A stretch of 64,000 nt of DNA. Origin: Thozetella sp. PMI_491 (Eukaryota > Ascomycota > Sordariomycetes > Chaetosphaeriales > Chaetosphaeriaceae). Positions 1 to 11,428 of the stretch are shown piece by piece. The position numbers were made by a program, and so were the translations under genes. Numbering within the stretch: the first letter of the stretch is position 1; the number at the start of each line of letters is the position of its first letter. The stretch spans positions 248,001-312,000 of the forward strand of contig MU270050.1 of assembly GCA_021432635.1 (NCBI GenBank), in the 5' to 3' direction. The notes under the pieces were generated by a model. That model searched no databases, was not told the origin of the DNA, and worked only from the letters and a program-made list of their open reading frames with translations.

Positions 1-312
1 GTGCATTGACGTATAGGTCGGTGGGTATTCGGATTACCTTCTACGAAGACGCAGGGTACAGAGATGATGTAAAGATAGATTCGCATGTGCTTGTTAGCCC
101 GTATGCAAATAAGATACCTTGACAACACGATGAAGAAGCTGGGGGTTTGCTGTAATGTGAAGCGAAGTGGCAGGACGCAGTAATTCAGCTTTTCTCCAGA
201 GTCGCGACATTTATTAGAGAATCCCGAAAAAGAATTCTATACGCCTCCGCTTCTCGCTTGTATTATATCCAGGTCATTTGTAAGAAATTGATGATTAGGC
301 CTATCCTTGGGT

Positions 313-1891
313 TCAATCGTCCAATGCCGTGCGCTGTCGGCCATAAGAAACTTGGTCGCCCGGATTCTGCACATGTTCGTACTGGTTATACCGTGGCAAC
401 CGCACCTTCCAGTAACTGTTCTCAATATCGCCATCACTTTTCTCAACATCGCTGCCACTGGTCCGACCGAAAACCCAACGTCTCCACGGCAGTGCTGAAT
501 TACTGCTGCTCTTGCTCTTGCTCTTGCCCTTGTTGGGTAACAAGTGATCCGTGGTGCCACGAAACGGAGGCTCATCAGCAGCACCTCTGCAATGCCTTTC
601 CAGGGTTGCCTGCGCCCTGTCCGGATTGAGCACAGGTGTAGGGACAGGCTTCCTGGCGATTGATATCCGCCCGGGGCGTATCGGAGCCTGCACCAATGGA
701 GAGACCGAGGGAGAGACCGAGGGAGAGACCGGCGCAGGGAAGGCTCTGCCTCTATCGCCTCTTAGCACAGGGTGGATCTGGTCCCAGTCATCCGCGTCCC
801 CGAGCGGTGATATTGGAGGGTCTTGCCCGATGCTGTACCCGGAATGCAGCGGCACAACCGAGGAAAACATTTCTTTTTTCGCCTCGACGAGCGACTTTTC
901 CCTGCGACCTCTAGAGCCGCGAGGGATGGTCTGCGCATTCCAGCCCATGCCTGGACGGTCTGAATCCTCTTCAGCGACCGAGGCAAGGGACCCGAAGGAT
1001 TCCATGGACATTCTGCCTCTGCGCGCACCCATGGTTGGACCGGTAGGTCGGGGGTCTGAAAATGGATTCTCGTTGTCCTCATGAATTCGTTGTGGAGGAC
1101 GAGGAATCGATTGTACGCTCATGATAGTACTCGTTGACGGGATCGTGTGCGATTTCGAAAATGTTGGTGTTGGAAGTTGCGACTCATGAGGAATGCTCTT
1201 TGAGGTGGAGCGCCGCCGACACAAACATAATGTCAGAATTACAACGGCAATTGCAAGTAGTACCAACGGTATCGCAAGGCCGATCGCCACCTTATCAGCG
1301 GCAGAGAGTCCGTTTGGACGTGAAGCGAACTCATTCTGACCGGTGGTCACCGTCACCGTGACAACGGATGTGGCGATGGGGAAGGTGGATGCTGTTGAAA
1401 ATGTTGCCGGCTTTGAAGTTGTAGTAGGCGTGGGTGATAATGTCGTCTGCTTGGAGCTTGTGGTGGATATCGTCGTTGTTGTTGATGGTGCGAACTCACT
1501 GATCAGGTAGGACTGTATGTCTGTAGGAAGAGAAGTGAACCAGCTTGGCCTGTTGCCATCCAGGAAGTCGGACCAGAGGATACTCGATGCCTCTGGAAGA
1601 TTTGTGGCGGCGATTTCTCTCAGCGTCTCGGGTACTGCAGTGAGCAGAACCTGGGCCAGTGAAATGCTAGTTCGACGTTAGTCCTTCAAGAGTGAAAGGA
1701 TAAATAGTAATAGCATGAGGATTAACTGACGCATCCATGACTGGGGCGGCAGGGCTTCTACCAAGCACCACAGGCATTGTCATACTCGGCGGATGGGTGA
1801 TGGAGGCGCCGATTGCAGCAACCGGTGCCGGTGCGAAGCACGCGACAAAGGCGAGTAGAGCCAAAGGCCTGAGAGACATTAATGATCTCAT
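313..1891 (-). CDS. Single-span, Ser/Thr-rich cell-surface membrane protein
   Basis: The chosen start (ATG at 1891) opens a signal peptide (MRSLMSLRPLALLAFVACF, then AxA-like cleavage near VAA). After one intron comes a segment with PETLREIAATNLPEA and PSWFTSLPTDIQSYL, a pattern seen in fungal secreted or anchored proteins. A Thr/Ser-rich stalk follows, then one transmembrane helix (VAIGLAIPLVLLAIAVVIL) with a basic stop-transfer CRRR and a cytoplasmic tail of about 290 residues. The tail has PxxP-type stretches, SPSVSPSVSP repeats and a Lys/Ser run. The architecture (signal, O-glycosylatable stalk, one span, long tail) resembles Wsc/Mid2-type sensors, but I see no WSC cysteine domain. The intron lies between roughly 1645 and 1760; its exact ends are not settled, because two donor/acceptor pairs are possible and only one keeps frame. 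Similar architecture is seen at 20-21 kb and 39-40 kb. The function is unknown. Confidence 0.65.
698..732. repeat. 12-nt tandem repeat inside the membrane-protein tail
   Basis: The unit gagaccgaggga is present nearly three times in a row. It is in frame and encodes SVSP repeats in the cytoplasmic tail of the surface protein on the minus strand, so copy number could vary without breaking the frame. Confidence 0.8.
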
Positions 1892-4012
1892 GGTATAGCA
1901 ATCTGCCGTACCGCAGCTTGTCCAGTCTTTTAGTGGTGGCCTCGCCTTATAATGAGGTATACAATGCGAATGCACTGTGAACGCTTACTGAGATGTCGAA
2001 TCGCCTCGCGACTCTCCTGTCAGTAAAAGGCCCTGCGACGTGTGGCGGGTTGCGAGGTAAGGTAGTGTTTCCGCCAAGGGTGTGGCAACGCACGTAGGAC
2101 AGCACAAGCAAAGGCCGCACGCCAGCCAATTATGATGGCGGGGTGCTGGGGTGCTGGCCGTCCAGACCTTCGGTCGAGAGACGATCTATACCGTATACTT
2201 ACTCCTTAGTCGAGCGGGCGTTGGAGATGTGGGGTGGCGATCCAATCAAGTAGCGCAGCTCTACATTTTCCCGCATGCACAGCCACGCGTCCTTTTGAGG
2301 GGCAAGCCACAAGCTCCAAAGTCGGACCCGAAGCTCCTTAGCGAGTATACCGGTGTCGGTAGACCGCTTGAAGGTTTTATTTTAAGGCGAAAAAAAACTT
2401 TAAAAAAAAAAAAAACTTCTCTGCTTTACTACAGGGGGTCTGTAGACTTTCTGTTTAACGGGCTAGAGTCTTGTTGGAATGCCACTTTATCACCTGTTAA
2501 ACTCTCCGCCCACGACGAGGCAAGCAAAGGGACTTGGGCGGAACGGGAGGCAAGGAGACGGCAAGGAGACGGCAAAGCCGAGGAGGGATATGCAAGGCGA
2601 GGTTTATCGTATAGATTTCCACCACGCTCAGGGCACTAGGAAGCTTCATGAGACCATTTCGGATCATTTGCGCACTGTCAGCGATAGCAAGTGAGGGGTG
2701 TCCGGCGAGTCGTACACTTTAGGCGCTACAGTGTGTTGCTGATTGGCTCCACACCAGGAGAAACGACTACTCGCTATGCAAATACCAGAACCGCGGTCGA
2801 ACTAGCGCTTCCGGAGCTGATCATGAGTAACATCTACCGGATACCCGCTGCTTTGCCTCTTGCTTTATTGGCCGCGAATCTCTGCAGGACTGCTGAGCTC
2901 TTACACCGTGGCGATCTCGGCAAGTTTGCCAGCGTGCACAGACCAGCTGGACCAGATATTTTAGACTGCCCCTCCATCCTCTAGATCTCTTGCCCTTTCT
3001 CTTCTCTTCATAGCTGAATCAACGTAAATCCGCACCTTCTCTTGCTGGCAGGCTTCGCGGCCCTTTACCGGGGTTGTAGAGTTTTGCGTACGTGACACTA
3101 ATAAAGCTTTAGACATACCTAACTCTATAAGCTACAGACAGATTCGCCCGAGTTAGTCAAGGTCTAAAGCCTCTATTAGCTGATAAGACTGACCAGTCTA
3201 AGTAAGGTAAAACTCTATTCTAGATCTGGGGTAAGCGACACAGTATGACACGGCCTAATACACTATTAGCCGAGCCAAAGCACTTCCTTTCAGGGCCTTA
3301 CAGAAGAGCTCCTGTTTTCCAGGTGCTATATAAGGGACCTAGCTCTACTAACGCTGCAGCTATAAAAAAGTTATACCCGCTATAGCAACACGATTTTTAA
3401 GAAGGGCTCAAGAATAAAGAAACTTGATCTGATAGAATATCTAAAACGTAAGTAAAACGTAAGTAATAAAGCAGAGCGGCCAACCTAAATATATTTCTTC
3501 CTTGTGTCCTGTTCTCTGGCTGCTGGCCACCTGAGTCCCGGATCCCAGGGTCCCTATCAGCCTGCTTGGAGCTGCGCCGCCCAATGTGACGTGCACGCTG
3601 AATGTACTGTGCGGTGTACCGCGGATTCGAAAAGTACATGTGCCCCGCCAAAAATGTACTTGACGGGGGTGGTTGGGGTTCCAAAACGGTGGGTCTGGGC
3701 TTCCATCTTCGGAAGGAGTGTAGTTTCCATTAGTGGAGCCATAAGCTACAGGCGCGGCACGAAGTCCGTGGTCGGACATTCTGAGCCTGTGACACCAGGT
3801 GGTCCGGCGGAGAAGAATCGCATTTCTGGTTATTGCATCTCTGTGGCAGACTGACTGATAACAGCAAAGGGGCGGAACCCGCGAAACCAAGACCACAGTC
3901 GTAGGGCACGGTTGTAGGTTGCTAAAGGACTGCTTTCACCTCACGCTTGACTCACATGCTGTGCCATATCGCTGATTACTTCAGCAACAAACAACAACCA
4001 CGTCACGCAGAG
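1892..4012. other. Gene-poor stretch with a RIP-like, TpA-rich patch
   Basis: No reading frame here carries a recognisable domain. An A-rich tract lies at about 2389-2416. From about 3080 to 3480 the sequence is rich in TpA steps with many stop codons in all frames, as expected for an old mobile element altered by repeat-induced point mutation. I cannot name the element. The 3' part is upstream of the regulator at 4013. Confidence 0.5.
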
Positions 4013-6092
4013 ATGGCCACGGCCTCGCCCCCGTCCTCATCCGCTCGAGCCTTGAGGGAATTCTTTGGCGACCGCAGGCCACCTAGTATTAGCCGAAAGA
4101 TAACAGCATGTGTAGCATGTCGCAAACTAAAGGTCAGTGTCTCGCAAGCACGCCTATGTAAACGCCCTAGAGCCTCTTACTTATTCCTATAGATAAAATG
4201 CCATATGCAGGACTCCAATCCACCATGCACACGGTGTACGAAACGAAGACTTCCCTGCACCGTCAATCGCAGTTTACAGATGCTCCTGGAGAGCGATATA
4301 ACGTATATTCGCCCATTTCCTACCAAAATAATTACATGCTAGTAGGATGTTGCTAAGCGTTGGATTAGGTGGAAACAAGTCATGGAAGAGAAGCTGGGGC
4401 GGGTCGAGGAAGCCATTGGGAAGATTGCAGACAAAATTTCCATGCCTGAGGTTCTAGATGGCCTGCAGGTAGCATCGGTAAGGGCCGAAACGGTCATGGA
4501 GGACGTGGTCAGCCTGGAGAAGGACTCAGATCCAGTAACTGATCCGCAGCAACCGCAAGTGGCATGGGAAGTAGTCATGGATGCTAAGTGCAATCCTGCA
4601 GCAATTCCAGCGACTTGCATCTCAGAAGTGTCGCATTCCTCGACGCCCAGTCAGCTCCTCTCCGACAGTCACCAGTGCGATCTCATCTCTCGGGGATCGG
4701 TGTCCTTGGCGGCTGCCGAACGCTTCTTCGCAATATACCACGATCGCCTTGACCATTTTGTTTACAGAATCCTCGCCGATCGAGAATCGCTCTCTAGTAT
4801 CCGGGCTAGTTCTTCTCTCCTCACAGCCGCTGTTTGCGCGGTCGGGGCGCTCCATGCGCAATGTCCCGAGTACGAAATTTGTTACAAAGAGCTCATGAAG
4901 GAATACTCGTCGCAAATGATTTCTAAAAGACACTCTTTGGATGATGTCCGGGGTCTTTGCATTGCTGCCTTTTGGCTCAGCGATATGTCTTGGGCTCTTG
5001 CTGGGGCAGGTAAGGCACAGCCTGGGACCTCTGCATTCGCCCTGACCTAACGAGCATGGAATAGCGGTACGGATTGCGATTGAGCTCAACCTACATCGAG
5101 GCGTCACCAAAACTCTTCATCGCTGTCTGACCCAAACGCCTGCTGAGCAGAAGCTATGTTACGTCCGTACGCGGCTCTACCTACTGGTATACGTTTGCGA
5201 CCATCATTTTTCTATCTTATATGGGAGATCACCGATGGTCCGCGAATTTACATTGCTCAGCGCTCCCCGGTCTTTCCTGGACCTGGAACATGCCACAGAA
5301 GACGACGTGCGTCTTGTCGCGCAAGTAGAACTTTGGTCAATCGTTAGCCGTATATACGACACCTTCGGCGTGAACACGGACATACCCATCCCGCAGAGCT
5401 TGCTGTCCGAATTTCGAAGATTGGGAATTTCCCTAGAGACCTGGAGAGCCGACTACAGTGACAAGCTAGCCTTCAGCCGCCATATTGGCAACTACCCAAA
5501 GCTAGGCGTGAGTCTTCATTTCCACTTTGCAAGGCTTTACCTCTGCACCCATGCGTTCCGAGGCGCATCCGGCTCGGAGACCATTTCAGTACCTGCAGAG
5601 ATGGAGGAGTTTGCTGATGCAGCGGTGTATTCCGCTGGTTTCATCCTACGCGCTACTGCCACGAACGAGGAGATACAATCTCTCCTCAATGGGCTGCCCA
5701 CCTACTTTGACACCATGGTAGCCTCCGCAGTCGTCTTTTTACTAAAGATGGTTGTCAAAAGCCCTGGAAATACTAGAATCAACAAAACGGACACGCTTGA
5801 CCTTCTCGCTCAGGTTGCCGATGTGCTCAAGAATATAACCTCTCAAATGAATGCCCAGCACTTGCTGTCCCAGATAGCGCAGAGCGCAAGCAGACTTGTT
5901 GAGCGATTCGAGTATACTATTCCTCAAGACAAAGGCTTTCAGGTTGAAACGCTCGCAGTACCTGGGATGGATACCGTACAGAGCGAAGTAGACTGGCTTG
6001 GCTCGGAACATTCCTTTTTTCTTGGAAACTATGATCTTCTGTACTTCCAGGACGGCGACTTTAGCCTGGACGAGGTCGAGACTGGCCAGTAA
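4013..6092 (+). CDS. Zn2Cys6 fungal-specific transcription factor
   Basis: Four exons (4013-4132, 4193-4302, 4369-5009, 5065-6092) join in frame to a 632-residue protein. The zinc cluster spans the first intron: CVACRKLK at the end of exon 1 and IKCHMQDSNPPCTRC then C six residues later in exon 2, giving CX2CX6CX8CX2CX6C. A short linker with a heptad-like stretch (MEEKLGRVEEAIGKIADKI) follows, suited to dimerisation. The middle homology region has RTRLYLLVYVCDHHFSILYG, the classic fungal_trans signature. Such proteins bind CGG-containing sites and control adjacent catabolic or secondary-metabolism genes. It is convergent with the ureidoglycolate lyase-like gene, so a regulatory link to the 6-18 kb cluster is possible but unproven. 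The start was chosen because the next upstream ATG (3957) is not in frame with the zinc cluster without an early stop. Confidence 0.9.
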
Positions 6093-6427
6093 TATTAGAA
6101 GACGTGTAGATTAGCTGCACCCCTTCAAATAACTCTTTTCCCTCCTAGAGGGGAAGTCTGTGTTGTGGGCAAAAGGGCTGGTATCTACAGGGGTCGAGTA
6201 ATTAATGAACTGAGATCGGCTTCTTAGCTAGGTTACCTAAAGCAATGGCTACAACCCCACACACAATAGCTGGTTCAATAAAAAAAGAGAGCAGCTAAAT
6301 TCAGACTTAGAATGACAAATTACCAATCAGAAGGACATATTTTGGAGACCACTTTATTTTTCTCCTAACAGTCTGGTACGCCCAGCTAGAACCCAAACAC
6401 GCCCACTTAATTCGGGGTTGAAACTAC
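6093..6427. other. Convergent intergenic region
   Basis: A 3'-3' intergenic region between the regulator and the ureidoglycolate lyase-like gene. It is AT-rich with A and T runs (for example about 6278-6290) that could serve polyadenylation. No gene is seen. Confidence 0.6.
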
Positions 6428-7114
6428 CTAGGCGAAGCTGGCTGTTCCCTCCCTCGCCGCGTTCAAGGGTATGGAAATATAACCGCCAAATTCCTTAGCA
6501 AAATTAACGGAGACACGAGCGTGAACACACCCCTGGCGGTCCAAGAACCGGCTGTGGTTGTCGAGCGGTACAACAGCTCCGTGCCAGATATTCGGGTGGA
6601 TGTAGAGTCCCTTGCCCCCATCGCAGCGAAAAGCCACAAATTTTTCGGGCGTAACATCGTCGCCTGGCAAAGCCAAGGGAATTAGGAAACTCTGTCCATC
6701 CATAGGGTAAAACAGTTGGCCGCCATCCGGATGATAGTTCGCGCGCCAGATCAGTGCCCTGTCCCGTGGATTTGCCGCGCCATCGCTAGCTGCCTCCTCG
6801 GGGAACTTGCTCCAGGCGAAGAGATAATTGTCGCCGACAGCATTATTCCGGGCATAAAGTGTGTCACCTTTCCACCAAAACTCGAAGAGGCCTTCGGTCA
6901 CCCCCCCTTGGTCTCCGGAGTTTACATCGACTGGCCGTGTGCCTTGTGCGGGCCAACGAACGATCTCAATCGGGAAGTTTTCTGGCGAGTCAACAATATG
7001 TCCGTAGCCCTTGACATTTTCGGCAGTGGCCTGCACAACGGGAAGTACAAACACCGTCGCTACACCTGTTGTAGGGGTGTACGCAATCTTGTTGGCATCG
7101 AAGTTGATATCCAT
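6428..7114 (-). CDS. Ureidoglycolate lyase-like cupin (AllA/DAL3 family)
   Basis: An intronless gene of 228 residues from ATG 7114 (MDINFDANKIAYTP). The frame extends 25 codons further upstream to another Met, but that extension has no family character. The C-terminal half carries the AllA-type beta-barrel pattern: GQLFYPMDGQSFLIPLA, then EKFVAFRCDGGKGLYIHPNI followed by WHG. Family members cleave ureidoglycolate to glyoxylate and urea at the end of purine/allantoin breakdown. The family normally has WHH where this protein has WHG, and this clade is long for AllA, so the substrate may differ. It is divergent from the Pho84-type permease. The context of amine and amino-acid oxidases and a Dal5-type permease agrees with nitrogen salvage. 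Assignment to the family is fairly sure; the exact substrate is not. Confidence 0.72.
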   Translation of the reverse strand: MDINFDANKIAYTPTTGVATVFVLPVVQATAENVKGYGHIVDSPENFPIEIVRWPAQGTRPVDVNSGDQGGVTEGLFEFWWKGDTLYARNNAVGDNYLFAWSKFPEEAASDGAANPRDRALIWRANYHPDGGQLFYPMDGQSFLIPLALPGDDVTPEKFVAFRCDGGKGLYIHPNIWHGAVVPLDNHSRFLDRQGCVHARVSVNFAKEFGGYISIPLNAAREGTASFA

Positions 7115-8185
7115 CGATGTTCTGGCGAATGGTATATTGAGGTGACAAATGTGTGGTGATGTACTGATTCTAGTTTCAGCCAAGAACATGCGTAATTATG
7201 TATAGAAGCACAAGGAGAGGACTCGAATGGAGCATCCACGGCGTCTAGGCACAGCATACCGCTGTTCGTGCCGCGATCGACCTCCATGCCTATCGTGAAA
7301 ACAGCGTGCAAATATCGGTCTCAGGACCGATGATCGGCAAGAATACCGATAAGACCGAGCTTGTTAATCATATAGCCCCCTTCATATCGGAGCCGGTTCG
7401 CTGTCTACTGCCTATTGATGAGCGATGCATTGGTTGGCTGAGCTACTGTTAACAATCTGTGGGCCATGGGGTTTGGCATATGCGACTTGTTTGTAGCGTC
7501 ATCTTTGGGTGGCCAGTCTGATTAGAAACGGCTGAAGGCAAATAAAATGAAGCTTTACCTCTAGCTTACATTCTCTTGTTGGTCCTTCACTGCTGCCTCT
7601 ACGCATTTTTAACTATCGACTTGCACTCCAATGAGTTTGACCTCAAGACTAACCATCAAGTCTGCATCAGTGCACTAGCTATTGTTAAATTTTCGACGCA
7701 CTTGACACGAAGAGGGTATGCACCACGGCGAGAGCCGTTACCATGATTCGTTCTGCGCCGCCATAGCGAGAGCCGCCGTCAGCAGTGGACCATTAACACA
7801 GTCCTATCTTCCCGCTAGACCCCTTTGGACAGTCGTCCACTGACAGGCCCCGCATTTCAAAACCGGACTTCTTGCCGTTGCCCAGGAGCTCCCTGTCTAT
7901 ACAGACAACCCGGGAGAACTGCGCCATTTCCCGTATAACCAGTGATTATAGGTGTAGGTCAACACGTGGGTTCGAGGTGGTCTTCAACTCGCTTTCAGGA
8001 AGCCAGTCCGTGCTCAATGGTAATGGCAAGAACTCGCAATAACCATGATACGCCGAAGTTGCTCCCTGCCGGCATGCGAATATATATAGAGGACCAAAAT
8101 TCAGTAGAGAAAATAGCATCATGATGGCAGCTGCGGTGACAACCGATAGTCTACAACAGTTCCATTCAACTTTCCATTGCCGTAA
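7115..8185. other. Divergent promoter region
   Basis: About 1.07 kb between two divergent genes (ureidoglycolate lyase-like and MFS permease). It contains scattered HGATAR motifs (for example 7290-7295, 7347-7352, 7613-7618, 7804-7809, 8145-8150), about what chance plus modest enrichment would give. No coding feature is recognised. Confidence 0.5.
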
Positions 8186-9934
8186 ATGACTTCTAATACC
8201 ATTTCAACCCTAAAATTCCTCGCAATCGCCGGGGTGGGTTTGTTTGTAGATGGCTATCTCAATGTCAGCATTGGATTGGGTGAGTATCTTAATCCTGCTG
8301 CCCGGCAAATAACCACTAATCTATGAAGTTGTGCCCATGATCGGGTATTTGTACTTCCAGGACGAGGGAAATACTGTCCCGACGGTTCTCTCCGACGTAA
8401 TTAAGGGCTCCTTGTCCTTTGGAATGATCATTGGCCAGTGCCTGTTCGGGCTGCTAGGGGACGCACTTGGGCGACATCATGTCTACGGCAAGGAGCTAAT
8501 CCTTACGATATGCGGGACGCTACTGGTGATTTTGATGCCGTGGAAAGGCTTTCCCCACAATTCCGTTGTAGCATGGATGTCCGTCTTCCGAGTGCTTACT
8601 GGGGTTGGAACAGGTGGAGGTGAGATATAACAGATGGCTGGCCGAAGAGTCACGCTCTTTCGATTAACTCTTGGCTGCAGATTATCCAATGACCTCGTCA
8701 TTGTCGGCCGAGCAGAATCCATGGGGCTCCCGGGCAAAACTCGTCCTTTTACTGTTTGCTACGCTGGGACTCGGTACAAGGGCATCAGGGATTGTGTATC
8801 TCGTCCTCTTGGTTGCTTTTAAGAGCGCAATGGAAGATGATATATATCGTCTTCAGTGGGTTTGGAGACCGCTTTTCGGAATTGGCATTATACCTTCTGT
8901 GGCGACTCTGTACTTTCGACTCAAGATGCCCGAGACAAAACCGTACGAGAAATGTAAGTTCTCTGGGCTTTCGAAGCAGAGAATATCCATGTTGACAGCC
9001 GTACCAAGATGTCTCGACCAAGACAAGCCTAAGGCGAAACGGGGACCGAGGTGTTACCCAGCAATTTCGAGATTTTCATGCCTACTTCTCCCAGTGGAAG
9101 CATGCCAAAGTGCTCTTTGCAACATGTTCTACCTGGTTTCTGTTGTGAGTACCTAGGTAGTCACTGAGTGCCATGGTCGTATCCAGTTGCCTGACGATTG
9201 CGACAGTGACATTGCGTTCTATGGCATCAACTTGAATCAGAGTGTCATTCTCGCTCAAATAGGATACCGAACGGGTGATACACCCTGGACGACACTATAC
9301 AATACTGCTCTCGGTAACCTCATCGTATCTGGTGCTGTAAGTTCAAGCTTGCACCCCTTGTAGCGCGCAGCGGCTAAGGTGCTTGACTGATCTTTAGGGA
9401 TTTCTTCCCGGATATTACGTTGCCATCTTCCTTCCCGACCTTGTAGGACGTGTTTGCCAGCAGGTTGCGTGCTGTCTGATTGTTACAGTTATCTATGCAA
9501 TTTGGGCAGGAGTCACCAACCATACGTCTACCGGGGGTCTCATCACACTATTCACACTGTCCCAGTTTTTTCTAAACGTGGGGCCAAGTGCGACAACTTT
9601 CTTGATACCCGTCGAGGTGTTCCCCACTCGTGTCCGAGCTACCGCACATGGGATCTCTGCTGCCTCTGGGAAGGCGGGGGCTCTCTTGGCAGCATTTGCT
9701 TTCGGAACGGTAAAGGAGAGAATTGGGCTTCCCGGAGTCCTGGATCTGTTTGCAGGAATAATGTTCCTCGTCGCCATTCTGACTCTACTGATACCTGAGA
9801 CTAAGGGGAAGACACTTGAAGAAATTGAGCATGGTATGCTTCACAGAGCGGAAGCGCCAGTGCCCTCTGAGACCGACGGCTCAGGGACCGACCTGCCTGC
9901 TTCCAAAGGCCACAACGAGCACGTCAAAGATTAA
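8186..9934 (+). CDS. MFS phosphate/glycerophosphodiester-type permease (Pho84/Git1 clade)
   Basis: Six exons (8186-8279, 8329-8619, 8681-8953, 9009-9144, 9207-9336, 9398-9934) give 486 residues in frame. Signatures are those of the PHS family: GVGLFVDGYLN in TM1, LLGDALGRHHVYGKELIL between TM2 and TM3, GVGTGGDYPMTSSLSAE, FDIAFYGINLNQSVIL at the start of the second half, and EVFPTRVRATAHGISAASGK followed by GALLAAFAF. The third acceptor was placed at 9008 because only that one restores the conserved frame. Pho84-clade proteins are proton symporters for inorganic phosphate; Git1-like relatives take up glycerophosphodiesters. The phosphate-site Asp of GGDYP is present. It is divergent from the cupin gene and convergent with the flavin oxidase. 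The substrate is uncertain. Confidence 0.85.
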
Positions 9935-10057
9935 ACAATGAAGCATATAGGAGAGGGGAGGAGTGGTATAGCTATGGTATGTAGATTCTAGGTTATTATT
10001 TCATGGATAATAAAACGTATTCGCTTGATTGCGATAACTATCTAGTTTCAGAGACAA

Positions 10058-11428
10058 TCATAGCTTGGTCACAGGCATTCTGCCTATTTTCATCGCCATT
10101 GTTACATCTCGAATAGGCCGGCCCTGTAACACCACCCTTGGGTCGTATACCGACATGTTTTCAGCTCGGCCCCATTTCCACTTTGCCCGTATTTCGCTCG
10201 ACCCTGGCATGCCATCACCGCTTTGAATGCCGACTTGTTCACCAAGAGCCACTTCGCTAATCCACTGGCCGACGATGGGAAGGAACTTGAAGCCGTGGCC
10301 GGAGCCACCGATAGCAACCACTAGGTTTTCCATCTCCGGGTGTGTGTCGATGATCCATCCGCCATCCGGGGTCATACCGTCCCAGCAGACCTTCATATCG
10401 AAGAACGGTTTGTTCGAAAAGGCAGGTGCCATCTGAGAAAGAATCCATCGAATCCCTTCCTCGGCCTCTCTCGGAATTGCTGCCTCATCTCGGGTGCCGA
10501 CCAGTAATGAGTTCTTCCTCGCCGTGGCCACACCAGACTTTACGTTCCCATGCTGGTCCTTGCGCTGTTGACTTCCATGACCAAATCCCATGATACCAGT
10601 ACCCATCTTCATCACTCCATTCTCATCTGGCGGGAAGAAGTAGCCGTGATGATGCAAATCCACCACCGGATGATCTTTCCACATGTCGCACTCTAGTGGC
10701 GTCAAGCGCCAGTGGGCAATGGCAAATCCGGTGGGATAAATCTGAGTATCAAGCCCGGGCAGCAGCCTCGATGAGGCGTATGCACCTAGAGCGAAGATAA
10801 ACTTGTCGGCTTCGTGGTCGACGCCATCCGCTGTCCTCACTGCGGCCAGCTTGCTCCCGGCCAAGATGTTCGCGACAACCCGGCCTTTTTCGTCATGGCC
10901 GATGAATTTACCGCCTCTCTGCTGGAATTCGGCCAGCGCTGCGCCAATGGCGTTCCTTGGGTGCGCCCAACCTTCATGCGGTGTATAGTAGAGATCCCAG
11001 GCCGGGACCGGACCGTTCAGGCCGGGGAACTTCTCCGATAGCTTGGATACGTCTGAGCCGAAACTCAGCTGCTCAAATGAAACACCGATCGTTTCCAAAG
11101 TCTCCTTGCATGCCTTCGTATGGTATTTTCCATCCGGACGGGCTGCCCCAACACGGCCAGTGTGATGGTAGTGCGGGGCGAAGACCGGATCGTTTCTCCA
11201 ACCCTCGATGGCCTTTAGGGCAAGTTTGGCATAGAATGGTGCGGTGTAGTCCGTCCGTACTGCGCGTGAGGTGTCATTGCTCGCTTGGTCCGGTGACGGG
11301 TAGGAATGGCTGTCCAGGAGAAGAACGTCGGTATAGCCCCGACGGATCAAGTGCAGAGCAGTGCTCGCCCCAAAGGCCCCTGCTCCGACGATGATAAAAG
11401 AAGGTTTCTTGAGGATACCGGACGGCAT
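10058..11428 (-). CDS. FAD-dependent amine oxidase, sarcosine/fructosyl-amino-acid oxidase family
   Basis: Single exon, 456 residues from ATG 11428 (MPSGILKKPS), placed just before the dinucleotide-binding fold FIIVGAGAFGASTALHLIRR. Family features include SRAVRTDYTAPFYAKLA near residue 60, the covalent-flavin region KVCWDGMTPDGGWIIDTHP and the C-terminal GGSGHGFKFLPIVG. These enzymes oxidise secondary amines (N-methyl or glycated amino acids, pipecolate) to imines, giving hydrogen peroxide. The C-terminus VTKL is close to, but not, a canonical peroxisomal tripeptide. The reading frame stays open for 148 further codons upstream to 11872, with no recognisable domain. It lies next to the D-amino-acid oxidase on the same strand. 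Whether it is a sarcosine, pipecolate or fructosyl-amine oxidase cannot be told from motifs alone. Confidence 0.85.
   Translation of the reverse strand: MPSGILKKPSFIIVGAGAFGASTALHLIRRGYTDVLLLDSHSYPSPDQASNDTSRAVRTDYTAPFYAKLALKAIEGWRNDPVFAPHYHHTGRVGAARPDGKYHTKACKETLETIGVSFEQLSFGSDVSKLSEKFPGLNGPVPAWDLYYTPHEGWAHPRNAIGAALAEFQQRGGKFIGHDEKGRVVANILAGSKLAAVRTADGVDHEADKFIFALGAYASSRLLPGLDTQIYPTGFAIAHWRLTPLECDMWKDHPVVDLHHHGYFFPPDENGVMKMGTGIMGFGHGSQQRKDQHGNVKSGVATARKNSLLVGTRDEAAIPREAEEGIRWILSQMAPAFSNKPFFDMKVCWDGMTPDGGWIIDTHPEMENLVVAIGGSGHGFKFLPIVGQWISEVALGEQVGIQSGDGMPGSSEIRAKWKWGRAENMSVYDPRVVLQGRPIRDVTMAMKIGRMPVTKL

Noticed and set aside
2151-2639. 162-codon plus-strand open frame
   Set aside because: It contains a low-complexity Lys-rich tract from an A-run, no domain and no intron-linked continuation; it looks like chance.
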